DNA of 64,000 bases. Source: Kineosporia corallincola. Lineage in GTDB: Bacteria > Actinomycetota > Actinomycetes > Actinomycetales > Kineosporiaceae. The first letter of the stretch is position 1; the number at the start of each line of letters is the position of its first letter. The stretch spans positions 124,001 through 188,000 of the forward strand of contig NZ_JAHBAY010000009.1 of assembly GCF_018499875.1 (NCBI RefSeq), written 5' to 3'. Positions 25,970-34,493 of the stretch are shown here, piece by piece. The notes beneath the pieces were generated by a model that worked only from the letters and a program-made list of their open reading frames with translations, searched no databases and was not told the origin of the DNA. The translations under genes and the position numbers were made by a program.

Positions 25970-26003
25970 GGACGACGCCGGGCCCGCACGGTCGGCGTCG
26001 TCC
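25970..26003 (-). terminator. Hairpin terminator for the BCCT gene
   Basis: Arms GGACGACGCC and GGCGTCGTCC are perfectly complementary. On the minus strand the hairpin is followed by ACCATTTTT, giving a U-tract, so it fits termination of the BCCT transcript; it probably also serves the convergent GGDEF-EAL gene. Confidence 0.85.
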
Positions 26004-26017
26004 ATGAATGGACGCTG

Positions 26018-27730
26018 CTACGAAGCGTTCTCGTCGTCGGCCGGGTGCGGCTTCACCGCCACCACGAACTCGTCGCCGTAGTTCTCGCGGCCGTAGTCGA
26101 TGGCCTGCTCGATCGCCTCCACCGCCCGCTGGTCGCGGCGCACCAGCGGGTCCTGCCGCAGGTCCTTCACCAGGGCCACGCACATGAGCACCATCACCAG
26201 CAGGAACGGCACGGACATGATGATCGTGATGTTCTGGATGCCGTCCAGCGCGTCCTCACCGCCGCCGCCGACCAGCAGCATGATCGCGGCGATCGCGCCC
26301 ATCACGGCGCCCCAGAACACCACCACGCCGCGGCTCGGGTGGATGGTGCCGCGCTGGCTCAGGGTGCCCATCACGATGGACGCCGCGTCGGCGCCGGAGA
26401 CGAAGAAGACGCCGACCAGCACCATCGCGATCACCCCGAGCACCGCCCCCAGCGGCAGGGTGTCGAGCAGGCCGAACAGCTGGCCCTCGATCGCCCGGGA
26501 GGCCAGGTCGGTGCCGCTGCGCTGGGCGTCGATCGCGGCGCCGCCGAAGATCGCGAACCAGATCAGGCTCACCGAGCTGGGAATCAGGATGACGCCCGCG
26601 ACGAACTGGCGGATGGTGCGGCCCCGGCTGATCCGGGCGATGAACATGCCGACGAACGGGGTCCAGGAGATCCACCAGGCCCAGTAGAAGACCGTCCAGC
26701 CGGCCAGCCAGGTCTGGGTCGGCTCGCCGCCGGTGGCGGCGGTGCGCGCGGCCATCTCGGTGAGGTCGCCGAAGTAGTCGCCGATCATCGTCGGCAGCAG
26801 GTTGAGGATCAGCACCGTCGGGCCGCCCACGAACACCACCAGCGCCAGCACCCCGGCCAGCACCATGTTCACGTTGGAGAGCGCCTGAATGCCCTTGGAG
26901 ACGCCGGACACCGCCGACACGATGAACGCGATCGTCAGCACCACGATGATCACGACCAGCAGCGAGGTGCCGACCGAGTCCATGAAGCCGCCCGCGACCA
27001 GCCCGCCGCCGATCTGGAGCGCCCCCAGCCCCAGCGACGCCGCCGACCCGAAGAGTGTGGCGAAGATGGCCAGAACGTCCACCGCCCGGCCGAATCCGCC
27101 CTCCGCCCGCCGTCGCCCGAACAGGGGTGTGAACGCCGCGCTGATCAGCTGCGGGCGTCCCTTGCGGAAGGTGCCGTAGGCGATGCTCAGGCCCACCACG
27201 GCGTAGATCGCCCACGGGTGCAGGGTCCAGTGGAACAGGGTGGTGGCCATCGCCACGTCGAACGCCTCGGACGTGCCCGCGTCGGCGGTGCCCGGCGGCG
27301 GGGAGGTGAAGTGGCTCAGCGGCTCGCCCACGCCGTAGAACATCAGCCCGATGCCCATCCCGGCGCTGAACATCATCGAGATCCAGGAGACCGTGCGGAA
27401 TTCCGGCTTCTCGTCGTCCGCGCCCAGCGGGATCTTGCCGTAGCTGCTGAACGCCAGCCACAGTGCGAACACCACGAAACCGCTCGCCGCCAGCACGAAA
27501 GCCCAGCCGCCGCCCTCGATGACCCCGTCGAGCACGGTGGCGGCGACGCTGCTCAGGTTGTCCGGCGCCGCCACCCCCCAGGCGATGAACGCGACCATCA
27601 GACCCGCGGCGACGCCGAACACCACCCGGTCGGTCGGCCGCTTCTCCGGCCCGGCCTGCTCGTGCAGCCTGGCCGGCTCGTAGGGTGGCTCCACCCCCTT
27701 CTCCTGGTGATCCCGTGCTGTGCTGGTCAT
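26018..27730 (-). CDS. BCCT family betaine/carnitine/choline transporter
   Basis: A 570-residue secondary transporter with twelve predicted helices. The family signature around helix 8 is present (FYWAWWISWTPFVGMFIARI then SRGRTIRQF), and so is the glycine-rich helix 3 region FSAGMGIGLMFYGVGEPL. The C-terminal tail is acidic and charged (EQAIDYGRENYGDE), a part that senses osmotic stress in BetP. The same frame is open far upstream, but that is antisense to the peptidase gene; the ATG at 27730 follows GGGAGG. It should import glycine betaine or a similar osmolyte with Na+ or H+. It is divergent from the proline-peptidase genes, which may reflect proline or betaine use as osmolytes. Confidence 0.92.
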   Translation of the reverse strand: MTSTARDHQEKGVEPPYEPARLHEQAGPEKRPTDRVVFGVAAGLMVAFIAWGVAAPDNLSSVAATVLDGVIEGGGWAFVLAASGFVVFALWLAFSSYGKIPLGADDEKPEFRTVSWISMMFSAGMGIGLMFYGVGEPLSHFTSPPPGTADAGTSEAFDVAMATTLFHWTLHPWAIYAVVGLSIAYGTFRKGRPQLISAAFTPLFGRRRAEGGFGRAVDVLAIFATLFGSAASLGLGALQIGGGLVAGGFMDSVGTSLLVVIIVVLTIAFIVSAVSGVSKGIQALSNVNMVLAGVLALVVFVGGPTVLILNLLPTMIGDYFGDLTEMAARTAATGGEPTQTWLAGWTVFYWAWWISWTPFVGMFIARISRGRTIRQFVAGVILIPSSVSLIWFAIFGGAAIDAQRSGTDLASRAIEGQLFGLLDTLPLGAVLGVIAMVLVGVFFVSGADAASIVMGTLSQRGTIHPSRGVVVFWGAVMGAIAAIMLLVGGGGEDALDGIQNITIIMSVPFLLVMVLMCVALVKDLRQDPLVRRDQRAVEAIEQAIDYGRENYGDEFVVAVKPHPADDENAS

Positions 27731-27982
27731 GGATGACCGCCCTCCCTCACGTTCTGTCACTATCCACCGTTCCTTCCGGACGGGGAGAGTGTCAAACCAG
27801 GTGACGCTGAGTAGTAGGGGGTTCGCGGGCGTCGTGCTGGAGGTCTCGTTCGGGCCAGGCTCCGCGGGTTCTCGTCGTCCCTGGTTCGACGGCTCGTGGC
27901 GATCGGGAGGCCCTGGCGGGCGGGGACCGGACCGGTCGTGACAGGCTGCGCGGGACGTTCGGTGAGTGGGATGTGAGGCGGC

Positions 27983-29275
27983 ATGAGTCTGGTGGAGTAC
28001 CCCCTGCCCGGGGCCTGGGTGCGCGAGTTCACGGTGGAGGTGCCGCTGAACTGGTCCGCGCCGGACGGCGCGAGCATCGAGCTGTTCGTGCGGGAGTTCA
28101 CCGACCCGGACCGCCGCCACGACGACCGGCTGCCGCTGCTCACCTTCCTCCAGGGCGGGCCGGGCGGGGCGAACCCGCGCCCGGTGGGCCCGGGCGGCTG
28201 GCTGGACGAGGCGCTGCCGCACTACCGCGTGGTGCTCGTCGACCAGCGTGGCACCGGGCGCAGCACGCCGGTCGACGGCACCGTGATCAGCGCCTTCACC
28301 GACGGCCGCGCCGCCGCCGACCACCTGCTCAACTTCCGCGCCGACTCGATCGTGCGCGACCTGGAGCACGTGCGGCTGCACCACTACGAGGGCCGCAGAT
28401 GGGCCACCCTGGCGCAGAGCTTCGGCGGCTGGATCACGCTCAGCTACCTGTCGCACGCCCCCGAGGCACTCACCGCCTGTTACGTCTGCGGCGGTATCCC
28501 CGGCACGCCCGCCGACCCGGACGAGGTCTACCGGCGCACCTTCACCCGGGTCGAGGGCAAGACCGCCGACTTCTACCGGCGCTACCCGCACGACGTGGAG
28601 GCGGTCTCGGCGATCGCCGACCGCCTCGCCGAGGGGGACGTCACCCTGCCCGACGGCTCGCCGCTGTCGGTGCGCCGCTTCCAGACCCTCGGCAACGACC
28701 TCGGTTTCGGCCCGGGCCACCTGCGCCTGCACTGGCTGGTCTCCGAGGCCCGGCACCGCGACGGCCGGCTCACCGACGCCTTCCTCGAAGGCGTGCTGGC
28801 CCGCACCTCGAACGCCGGCAACCCGCTGTTCTGGACCTTGCAGGAGTCCATCTACGGCGACGGCGCCAACGGCCCGTTCCGCTGGTCCGCCCAGCGCGAG
28901 CGCGAGCGCCGCCCGCAGTTCGGCGAGGACCGGCGCCCGCTGCTGTTCACCTCCGAGATGGCCTTCCCCTGGATGTTCGAGGAGATCCGCCTGCTGCGCC
29001 CGTTCGCGCCGGCCATGGCCGCGCTCGCCGAACAGCGGGAGTGGACGCCGCTGTACGACCCGGCCCGGATCGCCGCGAGCGAGGTTCCGCTCGCGGCGGC
29101 GGTCTACGCCGACGACGTGTTCGTGGACGCCGATCTCCAGCGGGACACGCTCAGCCGGGTCGGGAACGCGCAGGCCTGGGTGACCAACGAGTTCGAGCAC
29201 GACGGCATCGGCAGCGGCCGGGTGTTCAGCAGGTTGCGCGAGATGGTGCGCGACCGGGGAGGAGAACGGCGATGA
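27983..29275 (+). CDS. Alpha/beta hydrolase, proline iminopeptidase-like (S33)
   Basis: A 430-residue cytoplasmic hydrolase. The oxyanion region is FLQGGPGGANPRP at about 55-67, followed by DQRGTGRSTP at 87, the nucleophile elbow AQSFGGW with Ser146, an acid in VYADDVFVDAD and a late His in NEFEHDGIGSG. This matches the prolyl aminopeptidase branch of peptidase S33, which removes N-terminal proline. It overlaps the following aminopeptidase P gene by ATGA, so the two are coupled: one cleaves before proline, the other releases proline itself. Confidence 0.9.
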   Translation: MSLVEYPLPGAWVREFTVEVPLNWSAPDGASIELFVREFTDPDRRHDDRLPLLTFLQGGPGGANPRPVGPGGWLDEALPHYRVVLVDQRGTGRSTPVDGTVISAFTDGRAAADHLLNFRADSIVRDLEHVRLHHYEGRRWATLAQSFGGWITLSYLSHAPEALTACYVCGGIPGTPADPDEVYRRTFTRVEGKTADFYRRYPHDVEAVSAIADRLAEGDVTLPDGSPLSVRRFQTLGNDLGFGPGHLRLHWLVSEARHRDGRLTDAFLEGVLARTSNAGNPLFWTLQESIYGDGANGPFRWSAQRERERRPQFGEDRRPLLFTSEMAFPWMFEEIRLLRPFAPAMAALAEQREWTPLYDPARIAASEVPLAAAVYADDVFVDADLQRDTLSRVGNAQAWVTNEFEHDGIGSGRVFSRLREMVRDRGGERR

Positions 29276-30669
29276 GCACGCAGAACCTTTCGGGGACGAC
29301 GGGGGCGCCGCCGCGCCCGGCCTGGGCCGGCACCCGCCCGCCCCGTCTGTCTGAGCACAGCCCGGGTTTCCAGGACTGGATCGCCCGGGGCTGGGGCGAG
29401 CGCGACGTGCCCGCCCCGGTGAACGCCGCGGCCGCCCGGGCCGCTGCCGAGCACCGTGCCCGGCTGAGCGCGGCGCTGCCCGGCCGGACGATCGTGCTGC
29501 GGGCCGGGGACGCGCCGAACCGCAACGGTGACGCCGATTACGCGTTCCGGGCGGACAGTGACTTCGTCTGGGCCACGTCGTGCCAGGCGGAGGGCGCGAT
29601 TCTGGTGATGACGCCGAACGGGTCCGGTCATGAGGCGGTGCTGTACCTTCCGCCGCCGGCCAGGCCGGGGGAGAAGGACTTCTACGCCAGTGCGGCGCAC
29701 GGGGAGTTGTGGGTCGGGCCGTCGGCCGGGCTGGACGCCTGGGCCCGGGCCCTCGACCTGCCGGTGCGCCCGGTGACGGACTTCGTGGCGCCGTCCTCGT
29801 CGTCCTCGGCCACCGACGCCGGCGAGGTGCTCTCGAACCTGCGCATGATCAAGGACGACTGGGAGATCGGCCAGCTCTACGAGGCCATCCACGCCACCGT
29901 GGCCGGATTCGCCGCGGTGGCCGCCGAGGTGCCCCGGGCGGTGTCCGGCAACCTGGGCGAGCGCTGGCTCCAGGGCACGTTCGACCGGCACGCAAGAACT
30001 TTCGGCAACGGGCCGGGCTACGCCACCATCGTCGGCTCGGGTCCGCACGCCCCGATCCTGCACTGGGTGCGCTGCGACGGTCCGGTGCTGCCGGGTCAGG
30101 CGCTGCTGCTCGACATGGGGGTGGAGGCGCACTCGCTGTACACCGCCGACGTCACCCGCACCATCCCGGTCGGCGGCGTCTTCACCGAGACCCAGCGCGC
30201 CGTGCACGATCTCGTCGAGGCCTCGCACCGCGCGGGCATGGCCGCGGTGCGGCCCGGTGCGCTCTACTCTGACTTCCACTTCGCCTCGATGGAGGTGCTC
30301 GCGGACGGCCTGTCCGACTGGGGCCTGCTGCCGGTGTCGGTGGACGAGGCGCTGGCCCCCGAGGGGCAGCAGCACCGCCGGTTCATGGTCTGCGGTGTGG
30401 GCCACCACCTGGGCCTGGACGTGCACGACTGCGGGAAGTCGGAGTACGACCGGTATCAGGGCGCCTCGCTGGAGGAGGGCATGGTGCTGACGGTCGAGCC
30501 CGGCCTGTACTTCCACGCGCACGACGAGACCGTGCCGCCCGAACTGCGCGGCATCGGCGTACGGCTGGAGGACGACCTGCTGGTCACCGGCAACAGCCAC
30601 GTGGTGATGTCCGGCGCCCTGCCGATCGACGCCGCGGGCATCGAGCGGTGGGCCCGGGAGCAGCAGTGA
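29272..30669 (+). CDS. pepP: Xaa-Pro aminopeptidase (M24), copy 2
   Basis: A 465-residue paralogue of the gene at 4588-6018 with the same architecture and all metal ligands (LLLDMG, TADVTRT, GVGHHLGLD, TVEPGLYF, RLEDDLLV). The start ATG overlaps the S33 stop and has GGGGAGGAG upstream; the frame is open further back only as an artefact. Differences from copy 1 concentrate in the N-terminus and a Ser-rich linker (APSSSSSATDAGE) after the AMP_N domain. Three DNA blocks are identical to copy 1 (29523-29599 is one). It should cleave X-Pro bonds and hand Pro-started products to the upstream iminopeptidase. Confidence 0.93.
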   Translation: MSTQNLSGTTGAPPRPAWAGTRPPRLSEHSPGFQDWIARGWGERDVPAPVNAAAARAAAEHRARLSAALPGRTIVLRAGDAPNRNGDADYAFRADSDFVWATSCQAEGAILVMTPNGSGHEAVLYLPPPARPGEKDFYASAAHGELWVGPSAGLDAWARALDLPVRPVTDFVAPSSSSSATDAGEVLSNLRMIKDDWEIGQLYEAIHATVAGFAAVAAEVPRAVSGNLGERWLQGTFDRHARTFGNGPGYATIVGSGPHAPILHWVRCDGPVLPGQALLLDMGVEAHSLYTADVTRTIPVGGVFTETQRAVHDLVEASHRAGMAAVRPGALYSDFHFASMEVLADGLSDWGLLPVSVDEALAPEGQQHRRFMVCGVGHHLGLDVHDCGKSEYDRYQGASLEEGMVLTVEPGLYFHAHDETVPPELRGIGVRLEDDLLVTGNSHVVMSGALPIDAAGIERWAREQQ

Positions 30670-30684
30670 CGGGCTGACCGGGCT

Positions 30685-30725
30685 GGTCCCGGCATGGTCC
30701 CGGCATGGTCCCGGCATGGTCCCGG
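30685..30725. repeat. Tandem 11-bp repeat after the pepP copy 2
   Basis: The unit GGTCCCGGCAT occurs three times in direct succession, followed by a partial fourth copy. It lies just after the peptidase operon and before the hairpin at 30721. No function is evident. Confidence 0.75.
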
Positions 30726-30750
30726 TGTCATCCCGAGGGAGGACACCGGG
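30721..30750 (+). terminator. Hairpin terminator after the proline peptidase operon
   Basis: Arms CCCGGTGTC and GACACCGGG pair perfectly, and the interior TCCC/GGGA adds a second stem. It lies 52 bases after the aminopeptidase stop. No U-tract follows, so the call rests on structure and position. Confidence 0.65.
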
Positions 30751-30821
30751 ATCAGCCCGGACGCTGACGACAGGGGACCCCGGGTACGCGAGGCTCGACG
30801 CATCGCCTACCTGGAGTTCCC

Positions 30822-32270
30822 GTGTTCCGTTCTGCCCGTTCCTGTTTCACCACCCGCGCGGTCGCCGTCGGTGCCGCCGTGACCCTGCTGGCCGGCTGTG
30901 CCCCGGGCCACCGGGATCGTCCGGACCACCCGGACCACCCGGACCACCCGGCCCACCCGGACCGCCCGGCCGCCGCCGGGAAGCCGGGGGCCACCGCGAC
31001 GGCCGACGCCCTCGACGTCCAGCACTACGGCCTCGATCTGGACTACGCCGTGACCACCCGGCGGCTCACCGGCACCGCGACGATCGACCTGGTCGCCCGC
31101 CGGGACCTGTCGCGGGTGGTGCTGAACCTGCGCGGGCCGCAGACGTTGTCGGTGCGCGTCGACGGGCACGAGGCCGGATTCCGGCAGGGCGGCGGCAAAC
31201 TCGTGATCACCCCCGCCGTCCCCCTGACCGCGGGGGTGAGCGCGGTGGCCGAGATCCGTTACCGGGGAACGATGGGCACACCGAAAGACGCCAACGGCAC
31301 CCCCTACGGCTGGATCGCCACCCCCGACGGCGCGCAGGTGCTGTCCGAGCCGGACGGCGCGCCGACCTGGTTCCCCGCCCACGACGTGCTCACCGACAAG
31401 GCCACCTACGACTTCCGGGTGACCGTGCCGCGGGGCCGGACCGCGGTCGCCAACGGCGTTCCCGCCGGGCACCACGACCACGGCGGCCGCACCACCTGGA
31501 CCTGGCGCGCCCGCGACCCGATGCTCAGCTACCTGGCCACGGTCGGCATCGGCGACTACGACCTGACCAGATCAACCGGCCCGCAGGGGATCCCGATCAT
31601 CGACGCGGTGGACCGGCACCTCACCGCGACCGCCGCCGAGGACACCCGGGCGGCGCTGGCCGAGCAGCAGGCGGTGCTGAGATTCCTGATCGGCCGGTGG
31701 GGGCCCTACCCGTTCTCGGCGGCCGGGGCGATCGTGGACGACGACCGGCTCGGCTACGCCCTGGAGACCCAGACCCGACCGGTGTACGCCACCGATGTCG
31801 ACGACACCACCATCGTCCACGAACTGGCCCACCAGTGGTTCGGCGACTCGGTGAACATCGGCTCCTGGCGGGACATCTGGCTGAACGAGGGGTTTGCCGT
31901 GTATTCCGAGTGGCTGTGGGAGGACCAGGCCTACGGCGAGAAGTACGGTGCCACCCTGGACGCGTCAGCCGCCGACGTGCTCGCGCTCCCGGCCGGCGAC
32001 CCGATCTGGAAGGTCACCCTCGCCGACCCGACCCGCGCGCAGCTGTTCGACCGGGCCGTCTACGACCGGGGCGCCCTGGTCCTGTACGAGCTCCGGAAAA
32101 CGATCGGCGACCAGGACTTCTGGCGTCTGGCCCGCACCTGGGCAGGGCAGCGCACACAGACCGGAGTGAGCACCGCCGACTTCGAGGAGCTCGCCGGGCG
32201 GATCTCCGGTCAGGACCTGACCGGCTTCTTCCGCACCTGGCTGCACTCGGCCGGAAAGCCGTCTATCTAA
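30822..32270 (+). CDS. M1 family metallopeptidase lipoprotein
   Basis: A 482-residue secreted lipoprotein: GTG start with GGAG upstream, a signal sequence, and the lipobox LLAGC with Cys26. A His/Pro/Asp-rich linker (repeats of HPD, residues 32-45) follows. The M1 domain has the substrate-recognition segment GYALETQTR in place of GAMEN, and the zinc motif HELAH with His333, Glu334 and His337, the third ligand being Glu356 (LNEGFAVY). The length is short for M1: the large C-terminal ARM domain of classical aminopeptidase N is missing, as in other actinobacterial members. It probably trims peptides at the cell surface. The HPD repeats could bind metal, which is speculation. Confidence 0.9.
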   Translation: MFRSARSCFTTRAVAVGAAVTLLAGCAPGHRDRPDHPDHPDHPAHPDRPAAAGKPGATATADALDVQHYGLDLDYAVTTRRLTGTATIDLVARRDLSRVVLNLRGPQTLSVRVDGHEAGFRQGGGKLVITPAVPLTAGVSAVAEIRYRGTMGTPKDANGTPYGWIATPDGAQVLSEPDGAPTWFPAHDVLTDKATYDFRVTVPRGRTAVANGVPAGHHDHGGRTTWTWRARDPMLSYLATVGIGDYDLTRSTGPQGIPIIDAVDRHLTATAAEDTRAALAEQQAVLRFLIGRWGPYPFSAAGAIVDDDRLGYALETQTRPVYATDVDDTTIVHELAHQWFGDSVNIGSWRDIWLNEGFAVYSEWLWEDQAYGEKYGATLDASAADVLALPAGDPIWKVTLADPTRAQLFDRAVYDRGALVLYELRKTIGDQDFWRLARTWAGQRTQTGVSTADFEELAGRISGQDLTGFFRTWLHSAGKPSI

Positions 32271-32277
32271 ACGGGTC

Positions 32278-33762
32278 TCACGGCCGGGCGAGCAGTGCCG
32301 GCAGCCGGCGCAGTCCCCAGCGGGCCAGCCGCACCCCGCCCTGCGCGGCCAGGGTGCCCGCCCCGCCGGCCACCACCCCGGACACGAACGTGGTCATCGC
32401 CACCCGCTCGAAGGTGAAACCCGGCACGGCGTCGGGCCAGGAGACGACGGTGACGTTCGTGATCGAGGCCCGCGGCGGGCCGTCGCCCTCACCCCGCGGC
32501 CAGGCGGCCTGACGGTCGGTCACCAGCCGCGCCGTGAGCAGGTGCTGCCCGGCGCTGCCGTCGGCCAGCACCACGTAGCGACCCGAGCGCGGCACCGGGT
32601 GCCGGGCCTGGGCCACGAAAACCGGTACGGCGTCGAGGTCCAGGTGGATCTGCTCGGTGCCGTCGCCGCCGCTGACCTCGATGTCGAACTCGATCAGGCC
32701 GTCACCGGGCACCAGGTGCAGCACCCGGGCCGCCGCCGGGGAACGCTCGCTCAGGTGCATCTCCGACTCGGTGATCCGGCTGCGCCGGTTGGCCCGCGCG
32801 GCCATCCACTGCGGTTTCGCGGGCAGCAGGAAGGTGGGGCGCCGGTTCAGTGAGAGCGGGCGCTTGGGGCGGCGCGAGTGGTACGACGCGGCCAGCCCCT
32901 CGGTCTGCGCCTGGTACAGCGGCGACCAGCCGTAGCCCACACCGCGTTCCGGCTCGCGCACCGACAGCGTGTACCAGTCCACCGCGTACTGGTGCGCGCC
33001 GGACACGGTCTCCAGCAGCGTGGTGCGGAAATGCATGCCGGCGTAGAGGGACACGTCGACCACGTCGGACAGGCCGGGCTTGCGGTGGTAGGGGCGGCCG
33101 AAGTACGAGGCGTAGGAGTCCACGAACGGGCGCTCGGCGGTGCGGCCGGGCCGGATCCGGGGCAGCACCACGTCCATCAGGTTGGCGGCGCCGCTGAGCC
33201 GGCTGAGCATGCTCTCCGGCGCGTCGAGAAGGGTGATCTGGCGCGGGGGTTCGTCCAGGGCGGTGGCCGCGTGGGCGGCCACCGCGCTGCCGTGGCTGTG
33301 CCCGATCAGGTGCAGGTGCGCCTCCCGCCCGCGGATCGCCTGCTGGAGGGCCATGGCCAGGCGGCGGCCGTTGACCTGGGTGGCCCGCCGGGACCGGTAG
33401 GCGAGCATCACGTCGAGGTCGGTGGCCGACTCGTCCACCCAGGAGTAGTGCAGCACGCAGTGGTCGTCGCCGAGGTCGGTGAGCGCCTTCAGCAGGTGCA
33501 CGTGGTAGGAGCTGAGGGTGCGGCCGAACGGGTCGATCAGCCGCGGGTCCCAGGCCGGCAGCGCCGCCACCAGGTCGGCGGTGGCGAGCATGCGCTGCTG
33601 GATCTCGATGCCGGGCTGCCAGCCGTGGATGAACACGTGCACGTAGGGCTCGGTGATGCTGCCCTCGTCGACGGGCCGGAAGGTGCTGCCGTCGAACCGG
33701 CTCAGCCGTCGCAGGGGGACGTCCCAGCGCGATTTCGGCCCGAAGGAGTAGCCCATCACCAT
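32278..33762 (-). CDS. Alpha/beta hydrolase fold protein of unknown function
   Basis: A 494-residue protein. A lipase-like core is visible: the oxyanion strand VHVFIHGWQPG near residue 41, the nucleophile elbow LIGHSHGSA with Ser156 and an acid in LLDAPESM. The middle includes a conserved YAVDWYTLSVREP region and the C-terminal third is a different, beta-rich part, ending in a hydrophobic segment (FVSGVVAGGAGTLAAQGG) that may be a membrane anchor. No signal peptide is seen. It converges on the M1 gene with a seven-base gap. Function unknown. Confidence 0.8.
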   Translation of the reverse strand: MVMGYSFGPKSRWDVPLRRLSRFDGSTFRPVDEGSITEPYVHVFIHGWQPGIEIQQRMLATADLVAALPAWDPRLIDPFGRTLSSYHVHLLKALTDLGDDHCVLHYSWVDESATDLDVMLAYRSRRATQVNGRRLAMALQQAIRGREAHLHLIGHSHGSAVAAHAATALDEPPRQITLLDAPESMLSRLSGAANLMDVVLPRIRPGRTAERPFVDSYASYFGRPYHRKPGLSDVVDVSLYAGMHFRTTLLETVSGAHQYAVDWYTLSVREPERGVGYGWSPLYQAQTEGLAASYHSRRPKRPLSLNRRPTFLLPAKPQWMAARANRRSRITESEMHLSERSPAAARVLHLVPGDGLIEFDIEVSGGDGTEQIHLDLDAVPVFVAQARHPVPRSGRYVVLADGSAGQHLLTARLVTDRQAAWPRGEGDGPPRASITNVTVVSWPDAVPGFTFERVAMTTFVSGVVAGGAGTLAAQGGVRLARWGLRRLPALLARP

Positions 33763-33835
33763 CCCGCCAGTCTTCCAGAGGGCCCGGCCCGGCCGGATCA
33801 GGGCCCGCGGTCGCCGGCTGCGGCGGTTGTCCAGG

Positions 33836-33964
33836 GGATACGGTCCGAAAAAGGCCTACGAGCTGGGTCTGGTGAATCGGGTGGTGGCGGCGGGCACCGT
33901 GTTCGGCAGTCGCGACGCGGTGGAGGGGCCGCGGGCGTTCGCGCAGAAGCGGGAGCCGCGCTGA
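33836..33964 (+). pseudogene. Remnant of an enoyl-CoA hydratase/isomerase (crotonase)
   Basis: The plus-strand frame reads GYGPKKAYELGLVNRVVAAG, then TVFGSRDAVEGPRAFAQKRE, ending in PR and a stop at 33962-33964. AYELGLVNRVV and the closing DAVEGPRAFAQKREP are two separate crotonase C-terminal signatures that are normally about 40 residues further apart, so the fragment has an internal deletion and lacks the whole catalytic N-terminus. It lies near an acyl-CoA gene group. Confidence 0.7.
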
Positions 33965-34003
33965 TCGCGTCGATCGGTTGGTTCACGGACGACGCGAGAC
34001 CGG

Positions 34004-34468
34004 CTACCGGCCGGCCCGTTCCTGGCCCGGCAGCGGGTGCTGCCGCAGAAAGGCCGCTCCCAACCGGGCATTGCGCTCGATCCGCACCGCGGTGGACAGG
34101 TAGAAGACGGCCAGGAACAGGCTGAACGCTCTCATCCACCAGTGGTCGGCGAGGAACAGCCAGCTCAGCTGGGTCAGCGGGAATCCCGCGTAGACCATGA
34201 CCAGGGGCCGCCGGGAGAGCAGGGTGCGGGCCAGCAGCTGGAGCGAGAGCAGCTCCCGCGGGCGCAGCCCCTCGGTGTCGCGGATGCGCAGCAGCCGGAC
34301 CGTGCCGCGCCCGCCGGTGGGCGGCTGGTCGTTCATCCCGGCGTCGCGCCGGAACTCGGCGTCCCGGATCGAGTTGCGGTACATCAGGATTCCGGTCGGG
34401 ACGAGGAGCAGGAGCCCGATGATCTGGAGGCCGATCAGGAAGGCCGGAAGAATGTCGGATCTGTCCAT
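34004..34468 (-). CDS. Small membrane protein of unknown function
   Basis: A 154-residue protein that I do not recognise. Predicted helices occur near residues 8-30 (LPAFLIGLQIIGLLLLVPTG), 92-112 and 118-137; between them is a charged cytoplasmic loop (RLLRIRDTEGLRPRELLSLQ). The frame is open to a TTG at 34504, but the ATG at 34468 has GGAG eight bases upstream and avoids overlap with the CoA-transferase gene. It is transcribed after the CaiB-type gene. Confidence 0.7.
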   Translation of the reverse strand: MDRSDILPAFLIGLQIIGLLLLVPTGILMYRNSIRDAEFRRDAGMNDQPPTGGRGTVRLLRIRDTEGLRPRELLSLQLLARTLLSRRPLVMVYAGFPLTQLSWLFLADHWWMRAFSLFLAVFYLSTAVRIERNARLGAAFLRQHPLPGQERAGR

Positions 34469-34493
34469 GTGGTGTACTCCAGCGTGCGCGGTG

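Noticed and set aside
27731-27982. TTGACA at 27790-27795 (minus strand) as the BCCT -35 box
   Set aside because: No acceptable -10 hexamer lies at 16-18 bases, so the promoter is not claimed.
26018-29200. Open frame of 1060 codons on the minus strand
   Set aside because: Only the part from 27730 down is the BCCT protein. The upstream 490 codons are antisense to the S33 peptidase and lack any fold or start signal.
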